A DNA stretch of 64,000 nucleotides. It comes from Empedobacter sedimenti. Its GTDB lineage: Bacteria; Bacteroidota; Bacteroidia; Flavobacteriales; Weeksellaceae. Numbering within the stretch: the stretch's first letter is position 1; each line of letters opens with the position of its first letter. Below the pieces are notes generated by a model, which had not been told where the DNA came from, ran no database searches, and saw nothing but the letters and a program-made list of their open reading frames with translations. Positions 9,444 to 17,626 of the stretch are shown here, in pieces. Where the stretch lies: positions 62,001 through 126,000 of the forward strand of contig NZ_JASCQG010000006.1 of NCBI RefSeq assembly GCF_030005555.1, given 5' to 3'. The position numbers were made by a program, and so were the translations under genes.

Positions 9444-9833
9444 TTAGTCGTCAATACTTCCTCCTCCAGTGCTATCTAAAACACCTTGGTATTGGTTAAG
9501 AATTGCATCACTACCTTGTGTAATAAATACAAAAATCACATAAATTAAATTTAATGCGACTAAACCAAAAGCAACATAACTTAATATTTTTGAATTTTTT
9601 GCAGCTTGTTCTGCTCCAGCGTAATCGCCAACATCATATTTTGTATTAACTTGATTTGCAAATACGATAGCTACAACACCTAATATTAACCCAATGCAAC
9701 AAGGTGAACATAGACCTAGTACAGTTGCAATAATTGCTAAAACGAGATTGTTTTCGGGCTTTGGAGCTGTGTTTTCAAATGACGAAGTCGTACTTGAGTT
9801 GAATTCGTTTGTTGGTTGGTTTTCAAAATCCAT
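9444..9833 (-). CDS. CCC-motif membrane protein (DUF4190-like)
   Basis: This 129-aa protein has a polar Asn/Ser/Thr-rich N-terminus of about 30 residues, then NNLVLAIIATVLGLCSPCCIGLILGV, an amphipathic stretch KYDVGDYAGAEQAAKNSK, and a second hydrophobic helix. The cysteine cluster within the first helix and the D-x-x-G-A-xxA-xxA-K linker are typical of short Bacteroidota DUF4190-like proteins. Function is unknown. It is the first gene of a two-gene unit with DUF2752. Confidence 0.8.
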   Translation of the reverse strand: MDFENQPTNEFNSSTTSSFENTAPKPENNLVLAIIATVLGLCSPCCIGLILGVVAIVFANQVNTKYDVGDYAGAEQAAKNSKILSYVAFGLVALNLIYVIFVFITQGSDAILNQYQGVLDSTGGGSIDD

Positions 9834-9920
9834 ATTAGTTTTTTTAGAATGAATTTAAAAGTATGAAATTTTGACTCGATAGAAAAAATATTAAATACTT
9901 AAAATTGAAAATTTAACGGA

Positions 9921-11285
9921 TTATTGAAATAACATTCGGTAAATATCTTCAACTTTGGATATACGAACGATTCGAATTCCGAAATCTGTATCTTTTATTT
10001 TATTGTATTTTGAGATGAAAATAGCATCAAAACCTAATTTTTCAGCTTCTATAATGCGCTGTTCAACACGGTTTACAGCTCTTATTTCTCCACTCAAACC
10101 AACTTCTCCCGCAAAACAACAATTATCAGGAACAGCAGAATCCTCGCTCGAAGAAAGAATTGCAGCAATAACAGCCAAATCAATCGCAGGATCATCTACA
10201 CGAATTCCACCTGTAATATTCAAGAAAACATCTTTCATATTCAATCGGAAACCAGCACGTTTTTCTAAAACGGCCAATAACATATTCAGTCGTTTGGCAT
10301 CAAAACCAGTCGCCGTACGTTGTGGTGTTCCATAAACAGCAGTAGAAACTAAAGCTTGAATTTCAATTAACATCGGTCGAACACCTTCCAACGTTGCTGC
10401 AATCGCATTTCCGCTCAGTAACTCATCTTTTTTTGTAATTAATACTTCGGATGGATTTGTAACTTCACGCAAACCGGCTCCTTGCATTTCATAAATTCCA
10501 ATCTCGGCAGTAGAGCCAAAACGGTTTTTATTTGCACGTAAAATTCGGTAAATATGGTTGCGATCGCCTTCAAATTGTAGCACAACATCTACCATATGTT
10601 CCAAAATTTTTGGTCCAGCAATTACACCTTCTTTTGTTATATGACCAATTAAAATAATCGGAGTATTGGTTTCTTTTGCGTACTGAATCAGCTCAAAAGT
10701 TGTTTCTCTAATCTGAGAAATACTACCTGGAGATGACTCTACATAAGTTGTTTGTAGTGTTTGTACAGAATCGACTACAATCAATTGAGGTTGAATTTCT
10801 TTGGCGTGTGCAAATATTTTCTGCGTATTAGTTTCTGGTAAAATAAAACATTGATCTGATTCAATTCCAATTCGTTCGGCACGAAGTTTTACTTGCGAAA
10901 CAGATTCTTCTCCAGATACATATAAGATTTTAATCGTATCTAGCTTTAAGGCAACTTGCAACATCAATGTCGATTTTCCAACTCCCGGTTCTCCACCAAC
11001 TAAAATCACTGATCCAGGAACAATTCCGCCTCCTAAAACTCTGTCTAATTCTTGGTTTTTTGTCGAAATTCGGATTTCACCCAACGGATTTATTTCGCGA
11101 ATATTTAGCGCAAAAGTTTTCTCTTTTTTGTCCGATTTATCTTTCCACGATTTCTTTTCGTCACCTTTGTCCACAATTTCTTCAACAATGGTATTCCACT
11201 CGCCACAACTTTTGCATTGTCCCATCCATTGCGCGGTTTGCGTGCCACAGTTTTGGCAGAAATATGTAGTTTTTGTTTTAGCCAT
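9921..11285 (-). CDS. radA: DNA repair protein RadA
   Basis: The protein is 454 aa from the ATG at 11285. The N-terminal zinc finger CQNCGTQTAQWMGQCKSCG is followed by a RecA-like core with Walker A GGEPGVGKS, the KNRFG motif (RANKNRFGS) and a Lon-like C-terminal domain. RadA drives branch migration and processes recombination intermediates. I chose 11285 because MAKTKTTYFCQNCG matches family starts and a -7 promoter element lies 5 bp upstream. The longer in-frame start at 11381 would place that promoter inside the gene. Confidence 0.96.
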   Translation of the reverse strand: MAKTKTTYFCQNCGTQTAQWMGQCKSCGEWNTIVEEIVDKGDEKKSWKDKSDKKEKTFALNIREINPLGEIRISTKNQELDRVLGGGIVPGSVILVGGEPGVGKSTLMLQVALKLDTIKILYVSGEESVSQVKLRAERIGIESDQCFILPETNTQKIFAHAKEIQPQLIVVDSVQTLQTTYVESSPGSISQIRETTFELIQYAKETNTPIILIGHITKEGVIAGPKILEHMVDVVLQFEGDRNHIYRILRANKNRFGSTAEIGIYEMQGAGLREVTNPSEVLITKKDELLSGNAIAATLEGVRPMLIEIQALVSTAVYGTPQRTATGFDAKRLNMLLAVLEKRAGFRLNMKDVFLNITGGIRVDDPAIDLAVIAAILSSSEDSAVPDNCCFAGEVGLSGEIRAVNRVEQRIIEAEKLGFDAIFISKYNKIKDTDFGIRIVRISKVEDIYRMLFQ

Positions 11286-11290
11286 AGTTT

Positions 11291-11298
11291 CAAATTTA
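11291..11298 (-). promoter_or_regulatory. -7 element immediately upstream of radA
   Basis: Minus-strand TAAATTTG matches TAnnTTTG and ends 5 bp before the radA ATG, so the transcript would be leaderless or nearly so. The best upstream CAA (TTG on the minus strand, 11323-11325) is at 24 bp, longer than ideal. Confidence 0.45.
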
Positions 11299-11483
11299 GA
11301 CAAAAATAATGTTTTATCGCGACAAGATAAGGTGTCGTAATTGTGAAAAATTTTAATACAACAATCAAAAAACGTTAACAATAAATTCGTTTTTTAACAA
11401 ATTTAAAGCTTTAGATAAAATTGAGTTAAATATTGATTTTCAATCATTTTCTCGATTACTTTTAAGCAATTAATTACATGTGA

Positions 11484-12290
11484 ATGAATAGAATTCTACT
11501 TTATAATTTATCACTACTTTTTTGTATTTCGTTACAAGCTCAATCTACTTTAATTTCTGGGAAAATTATTGTGGATGATGCGGATGAGATCATTAATTTG
11601 GATGGATTTTCTATTGAAAATTCTACAACAAACGCGAAAACTTTTGCAAATGCGAAAGGTTTATTCTCAATCAAAGTAAATGAAGGCGATGAGTTACTTT
11701 TTAATCAATTAGGAATTGTTCAAAGAAGGATAAAGGTTTCGCAATCGATGATAAACAAAGGTTTTATTGAAGTTCATGTGAATATTGAAGTGATCGAATT
11801 AGCTGAGACAAAAATAAAACCACTGAAAAAGTTTTGGAAAGATAATATAAGTAAAGAAGAAACGGAGTCAGAGAAATTCAATAAAAGTATTGGAATAAAC
11901 AAAGAATTTAAGTTAGATGTGGTGAAAGCATTTTATGCCGCAAATTATTTGAAAGGATTGGGTGGAGCTTATCGTTACGAAAATGTTTTGGCGTTGATGG
12001 ATATGTTTACAAAAGACGCAAAATCGCATAAAGATTTGAGAGCATTTGTTCCGAAAAAGAAATACGAGAACATTGAGTTTTTGATCAGTTATTTTACAGA
12101 CTATTACTTTACCAATGATTTAAAAATACCGAAAGGAAACATATTTGAGTTTCTTAATTATTGCTACGTAGAAACAAAAATTGAAGAATTATTAAAAGCG
12201 AATCAGTTTGATCAAATTGTTTTGATTTTAGAAGAACAAGCGCCTATTTATCTAAGTAAAATCAATTCAAAATCTATGACAAATGACTAA
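11484..12290 (+). CDS. secreted CarboxypepD_reg-like protein, paralogue 1 of 3
   Basis: The 268-aa protein has a Sec signal peptide (about residues 1-19, ending SLQAQ) and a beta-sandwich of the carboxypeptidase regulatory-like type: LISGKIIVDDADEIINLDGF then NAKTFANAKGLFSIKV and GDELLFNQLGI. After about residue 115 the sequence is lysine-rich and helical, ending EEQAPIYLSKI. The same N-terminal region and C-terminal ending recur in the next two genes, so this is a tandem duplication. Such domains often sit on surface or TonB-linked proteins; the role here is unknown. Its stop overlaps the next start by 8 bp. Confidence 0.8.
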   Translation: MNRILLYNLSLLFCISLQAQSTLISGKIIVDDADEIINLDGFSIENSTTNAKTFANAKGLFSIKVNEGDELLFNQLGIVQRRIKVSQSMINKGFIEVHVNIEVIELAETKIKPLKKFWKDNISKEETESEKFNKSIGINKEFKLDVVKAFYAANYLKGLGGAYRYENVLALMDMFTKDAKSHKDLRAFVPKKKYENIEFLISYFTDYYFTNDLKIPKGNIFEFLNYCYVETKIEELLKANQFDQIVLILEEQAPIYLSKINSKSMTND

Positions 12291-13071
12291 AATTCTATGT
12301 TTTATATTCATCATTTCTGCATTTTCACTTCATGCACAAAGTACTTTAATTTCAGGAAAGATAATTGTAGATGATGCGGATGAAATCATTAATTTGGATG
12401 GTTTCTCGATAGAGAATTTAGCAACGAATTCTCGTACAAAAGCGAATACGGAAGGCTTGTTTTCTCTTAATGTGAACGAAGGAGATGTTTTATTTTTTAA
12501 GCAAAATGGAATTTCTGAACGTCATCTCAAAATTTCGAAATCGATGATAAACAAAGGTTTTGTCGAAGTTCATGTAAATGTTGAAGTGATAGAGTTGGAT
12601 GAAACTAAAGTATCTAAACTAAATAAAGATCTATTAAAGGATGTTGGAAAGAAAAAAATGATTTCTAAAGAAATACTTGATGCAACAGGAGTAAACGATG
12701 AAGCTTTTAAGAAAACTGTAGTAGAGAAACATAATTGGGCTGCATTTCACAGAAAAGCCAATCCGTATGCAGGGAATTTATTAGAAGCTGTAAAACTTTT
12801 TAAATCATCCAATGAGAAAGGAACGATGCTGAAAAAAAGGGTTTCTGCTTACGAGCAAGTACAAAATTTGAAAAGTATAATTGGAGAAACGTTTTTTATC
12901 ATTGATCTGAATATTGCGAGGGAAAACATTGTAGATTTTATTGGGAGTTGCTACGAAACGAATAATATTGATAAATTGATGAGAAAGAAAGATTTTTCAA
13001 AAATTAAACTCATCTTGAAAGAGCAAGCGCCAATTTATTTAAATAAAATTAAAGAGAAAGAAAATGAATAA
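12283..13071 (+). CDS. secreted CarboxypepD_reg-like protein, paralogue 2 of 3
   Basis: This 262-aa protein has a signal peptide ending near SLHAQ, then an N-terminal domain almost identical to paralogue 1 (shared STLISGKIIVDDADEIINLD, shared SMINKGFVEVHVN-type segment). The central helical part differs strongly: RKANPYAGNLLEAVKLF replaces the YLKGLGGAYRYENVL region. The C-terminal EQAPIYLNKI ending is shared. The pattern suggests a conserved fold with a fast-diverging middle. The ATG lies in an 8-bp stop/start overlap with paralogue 1, implying coupled translation. Confidence 0.8.
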   Translation: MTKILCFIFIISAFSLHAQSTLISGKIIVDDADEIINLDGFSIENLATNSRTKANTEGLFSLNVNEGDVLFFKQNGISERHLKISKSMINKGFVEVHVNVEVIELDETKVSKLNKDLLKDVGKKKMISKEILDATGVNDEAFKKTVVEKHNWAAFHRKANPYAGNLLEAVKLFKSSNEKGTMLKKRVSAYEQVQNLKSIIGETFFIIDLNIARENIVDFIGSCYETNNIDKLMRKKDFSKIKLILKEQAPIYLNKIKEKENE

Positions 13072-13840
13072 ATATATCTTAACCATCTGCTTTTTAGTAT
13101 TAGGTATGCTAGCTTTTGCACAAAATACTATGATTACAGGAAAAATAATTATTGATGATGGCGTTGCTGGGCAAGATGCTTTAGATCATATATTAATTAC
13201 CAATCAAGCGACAAATGCGAAAGCCTTTACCAATGATAGAGGAATGTTTTCTATAAAGGTTTCTGTGGGAGACGAATTGCATTTTAGTCATGATTTTTAC
13301 AAAGAACGAACGCTTAAAATTACATCAGATTTAATGGGGCAAGGAATGATAACTGTGCATTTAAATATTGAAACGATTGAGTTGGCGCAAGCTAATGTAA
13401 TTACATTAGATAAAAACTTAAAGAATAATATTAAGCTGAAATATGATAAAATAGATGAGCTGTATAAAGGATTGAATCTGGGAATTGATCCTAATTTACG
13501 TTTCAGAAAAATTGATCCTAATGCAACCTCGATGACCGGTAGTGTAGGATTGTTAAATCCGGTAGCTTGGATTGCGACAATTTCAGGTCAAAGAAAAAGA
13601 GAAAAGAAACAACAAGAGTATTTCAATAAAGTAGAAAGAATAAAAGATTTAGAGAATTATTTTACCAAAAATTATTTTATTGAAAACCTGCATATTCCTG
13701 AAAATAAAGTAAATGATTTTGTAACGTATTGCTACGCAAATTTTGAGTTTGAAAAATTGGTAAAGGAAAATAATTACGATAAAATAACTGAAATTTTAGA
13801 GGAACAAGCGCCTAAATATTTGGAAATGATAAAGAAATAA
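13064..13840 (+). CDS. secreted CarboxypepD_reg-like protein, paralogue 3 of 3
   Basis: This 258-aa protein is the most diverged copy. It has a signal peptide ending MLAFAQ, then NTMITGKIIIDDGVAGQDAL, and keeps ATNAKAFTNDRGMFSIKV and GDELHFSHDFYKERTLKI. Its middle carries SMTGSVGLLNPVAWIATISG, a short hydrophobic stretch absent from the other two, and it ends EEQAPKYLEMIKK. It starts in an 8-bp overlap with paralogue 2, the same geometry as the first junction, which indicates the junction itself was copied. Confidence 0.8.
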   Translation: MNKYILTICFLVLGMLAFAQNTMITGKIIIDDGVAGQDALDHILITNQATNAKAFTNDRGMFSIKVSVGDELHFSHDFYKERTLKITSDLMGQGMITVHLNIETIELAQANVITLDKNLKNNIKLKYDKIDELYKGLNLGIDPNLRFRKIDPNATSMTGSVGLLNPVAWIATISGQRKREKKQQEYFNKVERIKDLENYFTKNYFIENLHIPENKVNDFVTYCYANFEFEKLVKENNYDKITEILEEQAPKYLEMIKK

Positions 13841-13868
13841 AATGTATATTTAATAAAACTTACTTGCT

Positions 13869-13994
13869 ATGGAATTACTTTTTGTATTGTTAGTCAATCT
13901 TATTTTCTTTGTTGTGATGAAAATATTTTATAAAATAAATCCTTGGGAAATCAGTAAAATGCTAAAACTTTGGAATAGAAAGTTTGGATTATAA
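13869..13994 (+). CDS. possible 41-aa single-helix membrane peptide
   Basis: An ATG at 13869 opens 41 codons ending TAA at 13992-13994. The peptide is MELLFVLLVNLIFFVVMKIF followed by a basic, tryptophan-containing tail (KINPWEISKMLKLWNRKFGL), i.e. one membrane helix plus a cationic cytoplasmic tail. It starts 28 bp after paralogue 3 on the same strand and its last 6 bases overlap the end of the convergent gene. There is no independent evidence of expression, and AT-rich gaps can give such frames by chance. Confidence 0.4.
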   Translation: MELLFVLLVNLIFFVVMKIFYKINPWEISKMLKLWNRKFGL

Positions 13995-14348
13995 TTTTTC
14001 AAAATAAGCTTGAATTTCATTTATTTTCAAACAAAAAACTTGAGATTGATGATTATATTGTTGAATCAATTTTAATACAATTTCTTTTGACTCTAATTGA
14101 AAATGAGTATTTTGTAAATAATAGAAGGAAATCAATAATTCCAATTCTTCAACAGAAAATTCTTTATTTGTGAGATTAGGATTTGAAAGAAGATTAATTT
14201 GATGTTCTTTTTCAAAATACGCAGCTATTTTAGCTAAATCGAATTGAATTTCTTCTTCGGAAATACTTTTAGGATTATGTAAATAACGTTCTATACTTTC
14301 TAATAAAGCATTTACAAAACGTGAAAAATAATCTCTTTCGTCTAACAT
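13989..14348 (-). CDS. hypothetical helical protein
   Basis: I do not recognise this 119-aa protein. It is predicted all-helical and soluble, starting MLDERDYFSRFVNALLESIE and rich in Glu, Leu, Ile and Gln, with no cysteine cluster, signal or membrane segment. It is the last gene of a minus-strand run (panD, YbhN-like, this), 12 bp after the flippase-like gene, which suggests co-transcription. Confidence 0.7.
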   Translation of the reverse strand: MLDERDYFSRFVNALLESIERYLHNPKSISEEEIQFDLAKIAAYFEKEHQINLLSNPNLTNKEFSVEELELLISFYYLQNTHFQLESKEIVLKLIQQYNHQSQVFCLKINEIQAYFEKL

Positions 14349-14360
14349 TTTTATAAAAAA

Positions 14361-15380
14361 CTATTTCGTAGAATCTCGACGAATTCGTGCGATTTTGTAA
14401 ATTGCAATTAATCCAAAAGTAATCATCGAAATAACCTGGGCTAGATAAAGTATTAAACCAAAATAATCGCCAATTGCTCGTCCTTCGTGCTGATTTCCAC
14501 CTTTTGCAAGATAAACTGCCGAAAATGCGATTGACATCACATACGGATAAGCTAAACCACCCGAAACAGGCAAAATCATTCCCAAAGAACCTGCAATTAA
14601 AAGAAATAATCCCTCCGATACTCCAAAATTTTTGGTGTCTGGAAAAGCAAAGAAAACAAGGTAAGTCATTAGGAAATAACAAATCCAAAGGGCAAAAGAA
14701 TAAAAGATAAATAAACCTCTTTTCTCTAATTTTGAGATTGATTTTATTCCTTCCCAAAGTCCAAATAGAAAGGTTTTAATCTTTTCGAAAAACTTTAATT
14801 GACTAATTTTTTTCCAGAAGATAGCGATTAGTCCAATTCCTAAAACAAAAACCCCAATTGCGATGTAATATTTTAAGTAAGAAGGTTCTGCTGTAGGTTG
14901 ATGCGCTTTTTCTTTGTTCCCAATTTCGACAAATTTGATGAAAGTTTCGTAATTGAAAATAAGCGTTAAGCCGAAACATAATCCTAAAAATAAAAGATCA
15001 ATAACACGTTCTAATACAACAGTTCCGAAAGATTTTTCGAATGGTACTTTTTCCATTTTATAGAAACTTGTTGCGCGAGCAACTTCACCACTTCTTGGAA
15101 TGGTCAAATTCATGAAATATGCAAAAGCAATAGCCCAAAAACCAGATGAGGTTTGGGTGTTGTAGCCCATAGGCTTTAAAAGTAGATTCCAACGAGCGGC
15201 GCGTATCCAATAAGTCAGAATACTGATTGCCATAGATGCAAAAATCCAAAAGTAATTGGTTTCTTTTAAAACGTTTGCAACTCGTTCGAAATCAATTTGC
15301 TTCACTGTAATCACTACGAAAAAAAGTGCTAACAATGAAGCAATGATTAAGAAGAGCGATTGTTTGATCTTACTCTTCAT
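14361..15380 (-). CDS. YbhN/LPG-synthase transmembrane-domain (UPF0104) membrane protein
   Basis: The 339-aa protein has about eight membrane helices. It carries YWIRAARWNLLLKPMGY, then FMNLTIPRSGEVARATSFYK and ERVIDLLFLGL, the conserved 'PxRxGEvaRa...ER..D' pattern of the lysylphosphatidylglycerol synthase TM/UPF0104 family. Lacking the soluble aminoacyl-transferase domain of MprF, it is probably a lipid flippase-like protein rather than an LPG synthase. It follows panD by 23 bp. Confidence 0.85.
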   Translation of the reverse strand: MKSKIKQSLFLIIASLLALFFVVITVKQIDFERVANVLKETNYFWIFASMAISILTYWIRAARWNLLLKPMGYNTQTSSGFWAIAFAYFMNLTIPRSGEVARATSFYKMEKVPFEKSFGTVVLERVIDLLFLGLCFGLTLIFNYETFIKFVEIGNKEKAHQPTAEPSYLKYYIAIGVFVLGIGLIAIFWKKISQLKFFEKIKTFLFGLWEGIKSISKLEKRGLFIFYSFALWICYFLMTYLVFFAFPDTKNFGVSEGLFLLIAGSLGMILPVSGGLAYPYVMSIAFSAVYLAKGGNQHEGRAIGDYFGLILYLAQVISMITFGLIAIYKIARIRRDSTK

Positions 15381-15403
15381 ATAAGTTTTTGAAAATTAAT
15401 TTC

Positions 15404-15751
15404 TTAATCTAAACGATTGTTCTCGTTAGGGAAAACAATTGTAGGTTCGTAGGTTTTGGCTTCTTCGAAATCCATCATTGCATACGTGATAATAATTACG
15501 GTATCACCTACTTGTACTTTACGTGCAGCAGGTCCATTCAAACAAATTTCTCCACTTCCACGTTTTCCTTTAATAATATACGTCTCAAATCGCTCTCCGT
15601 TCTCTTGAACAACGATTTGTACTTTTTGACCCACTACCATATTCGCAGCATCTATCAAATCTTCGTCGATTGTGATACTTCCGATATAGTTTAATTTTGC
15701 GTCTGTTACCTTAACTCTATGTATCTTAGAGTGAAAAACTTCTACCATCAT
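15404..15751 (-). CDS. panD: aspartate 1-decarboxylase
   Basis: The 115-aa proenzyme has the self-cleavage site Gly24-Ser25 in NYIGSITID, where Ser25 becomes the pyruvoyl cofactor. KSKIHRV-type start ([16 protein letters not shown]), [20 protein letters not shown] and NGPAA are all present. The enzyme makes beta-alanine for pantothenate, the substrate of neighbouring PanC. Aligning with the family favours 15751 over the second Met at 15748. A good promoter ends 7 bp upstream of that ATG, separate from panC. Confidence 0.96.
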   Translation of the reverse strand: MMVEVFHSKIHRVKVTDAKLNYIGSITIDEDLIDAANMVVGQKVQIVVQENGERFETYIIKGKRGSGEICLNGPAARKVQVGDTVIIITYAMMDFEEAKTYEPTIVFPNENNRLD

Positions 15752-15758
15752 AATTTTG

Positions 15759-15787
15759 CAAAGTTACACTGAACTTATAAATTTCAA
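15759..15787 (-). promoter_or_regulatory. panD promoter (TTG, 18 bp, TAACTTTG)
   Basis: On the minus strand, TTG at 15787-15785 is separated by 18 bp from TAACTTTG at 15766-15759, an excellent match to the Bacteroidota sigma-ABfr pattern. The -7 element ends 7 bp before the panD ATG, predicting initiation at or next to the start codon. Confidence 0.7.
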
Positions 15788-15836
15788 AACCCGTTCCAAT
15801 ATTTTTCAATTGGGTTGAAGGATTTGATCTATTTTA

Positions 15837-16679
15837 TTAAAACTGAATATTATCGATTAAGCGAACATCGCCTGCATACGCAACGACAAATCCTCGAATT
15901 TTTTCTGCATCAGAAAAATGTTCGATAGACAACAACGTTTCTTCATTTGTGATTTCAAAATATTCTAATTCGAAAGGAGAATTTTTGAATTCATTTTCGA
16001 CGAAAGCTTTTACATCAGCCACATCTTTTCCTTCATTCTTAAGCTTTACAGCTTGTGATAAAATCGAATATATTTGAGGTGCATCAGAAGTTTGTTGCTC
16101 TGTTAAACGTGCATTTCTCGAGCTAAATGCTAAACCAGAATCTGCACGGTGAATTGGCATTGGAACAATTTCTACATCTAAACTTTCTTGGCTTACCATT
16201 TCTTGAATGATACGAATTTGTTGAAAATCTTTTTCGCCAAAATATGCTCTTGTAGGTTGTACCACTCTAAATAATTTAGAGACAATTGTTGCAACACCAT
16301 CAAAATGACCAGGACGAGACGCACCTTCCATTACTTTGTCTATTGTGCCAAAATCGTAGTGTTTTGCACCTTCTCCAGCTTCATATAAATCCTCTACTGT
16401 AGGTAAATAGACAAAATCGCAACCGTTTTTTGTTAACAATTCTTTATCTTTTTCTTCTGTTCGGGGATATTTTTTTAAATCTTCTGGATTGTTAAATTGT
16501 GTCGGATTGACAAAAATACTAACGATTGTGTAATCATTTTGAGCTTTTGATGCTTTTACCAAAGACATATGTCCTTCGTGCAAAGCGCCCATTGTAGGGA
16601 TAAAACCAATGGTTTTGTTTTGCTTTTTTAACTCGACGATAACGGGAGTTAATTTTTCCTTTTCGTTAAATATATCCAT
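15837..16679 (-). CDS. panC: pantoate--beta-alanine ligase
   Basis: The 280-aa protein has the HIGH-like nucleotide-binding motif PTMGALHEGHMSLVKAS near residues 28-44, VNPTQFNNPEDL, the pantoate-site FGEKDFQQIRIIQEM and the ATP loop SSRNARL. It condenses pantoate with beta-alanine using ATP in the cytosol. It lies upstream of panD on the same strand with an 85-bp gap that holds a separate panD promoter. Confidence 0.97.
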   Translation of the reverse strand: MDIFNEKEKLTPVIVELKKQNKTIGFIPTMGALHEGHMSLVKASKAQNDYTIVSIFVNPTQFNNPEDLKKYPRTEEKDKELLTKNGCDFVYLPTVEDLYEAGEGAKHYDFGTIDKVMEGASRPGHFDGVATIVSKLFRVVQPTRAYFGEKDFQQIRIIQEMVSQESLDVEIVPMPIHRADSGLAFSSRNARLTEQQTSDAPQIYSILSQAVKLKNEGKDVADVKAFVENEFKNSPFELEYFEITNEETLLSIEHFSDAEKIRGFVVAYAGDVRLIDNIQF

Positions 16680-16714
16680 AACGTGGATTTGTTAAAAAAA
16701 AACTAATATAAGCG

Positions 16715-16744
16715 CAAAGCTACTATAAGCAAATAATATATCAA
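16715..16744 (-). promoter_or_regulatory. panC promoter (TTG, 19 bp, TAGCTTTG)
   Basis: The minus strand reads TTG at 16744-16742, 19 bp, then TAGCTTTG at 16722-16715. This is the consensus spacing, 35 bp upstream of the panC start. Confidence 0.7.
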
Positions 16745-16754
16745 CAATTTTTTG

Positions 16755-16762
16755 TAATTTTG
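16755..16762 (+). promoter_or_regulatory. -7 element for the glycogen-synthase-like gene
   Basis: TAATTTTG fits TAnnTTTG and lies 36 bp before the ATG at 16799. No TTG at -33 spacing is present. It would form a compact divergent promoter pair with panC. Confidence 0.45.
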
Positions 16763-16798
16763 TGCCTTATTATCATTAGGAAAAGAGAATAAAAAATT

Positions 16799-17611
16799 AT
16801 GGAAGGAAAGCGCATATTGTATGTAACAACAGAAATGGTACCTTACTTTCCTGAAAATCCGATGTCTTCACAAGCATTAGATTTGCCTAAACTTATGCAG
16901 AGCAACGGTGCGGATGTTCGCATCTTTATGCCACGTTTTGGAGCAATCAACGAAAGAAGACACCAATTACATGAGGTAATACGACTTTCAGGTATGAACA
17001 TGATCATTAATGATTTGGATCAACCCTTAATCATTAAAGTAGCATCTGTTCCAGGCGAGAGATTACAAGTGTATTTTATTGATAACGAAGAATATTTTAA
17101 ACGCAAAGAGGTTTATGGAGAAGATAACGCATTATTTTCTGATAACGATGAGCGATCTATTTTCTTTGCGAAAGGAGTTTTAGAAACTGTAAAAAAATTA
17201 AATTGGAAACCAGACGTAGTTCATGTTATGGGTTGGATGTCTAGTTTAGTACCTTTATATCTTAAAAAATATTACTCAGACGATCCATTTTTCCAAGATG
17301 CAAAAGTTGTTGTGTCATTATTTGACAATGCTTTTGATGGAGAATTAGATAAAGAATTGGTTAATAAATTAGCTTTTGATGAAGTAGAAGCTGATGTAAA
17401 ACAATTTTTGGAAAAACCTACACACTTAGGTATGATACAAGCTTCTTTACAGTACGCAGATGCAGTTGCGAAAGGAGAAGAAATTATACCAGAAGATGTA
17501 AAAAACTATATCAACCAACAAAATATTCCTTTATTAGATTATTGCACAAAAGATGATGCAAAAGAAGTTTACAATAACTTTTATCTAGAGGAAGTAATGA
17601 ACTCAAACTAA
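16799..17611 (+). CDS. glycogen/starch synthase N-terminal-domain protein
   Basis: The 270-aa protein matches only the N-terminal (GT5) Rossmann domain of starch/glycogen synthases: RILYVTTEMVPYFPENPMSS, then LPKLMQSNGADVRIFMPRFG and WKPDVVHVMGWMSSLVP. A normal GlgA is about 470 residues; the C-terminal nucleotide-sugar domain is missing and the N-terminal KxGGL loop reads PENPMSSQAL. This short form beside panC, DUF4270 and glmS is, from memory, usual in Flavobacteriia, so it is a family trait and not a local truncation. Catalytic activity is doubtful. Confidence 0.85.
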   Translation: MEGKRILYVTTEMVPYFPENPMSSQALDLPKLMQSNGADVRIFMPRFGAINERRHQLHEVIRLSGMNMIINDLDQPLIIKVASVPGERLQVYFIDNEEYFKRKEVYGEDNALFSDNDERSIFFAKGVLETVKKLNWKPDVVHVMGWMSSLVPLYLKKYYSDDPFFQDAKVVVSLFDNAFDGELDKELVNKLAFDEVEADVKQFLEKPTHLGMIQASLQYADAVAKGEEIIPEDVKNYINQQNIPLLDYCTKDDAKEVYNNFYLEEVMNSN

Positions 17612-17626
17612 AATCTGTTTAGATTA

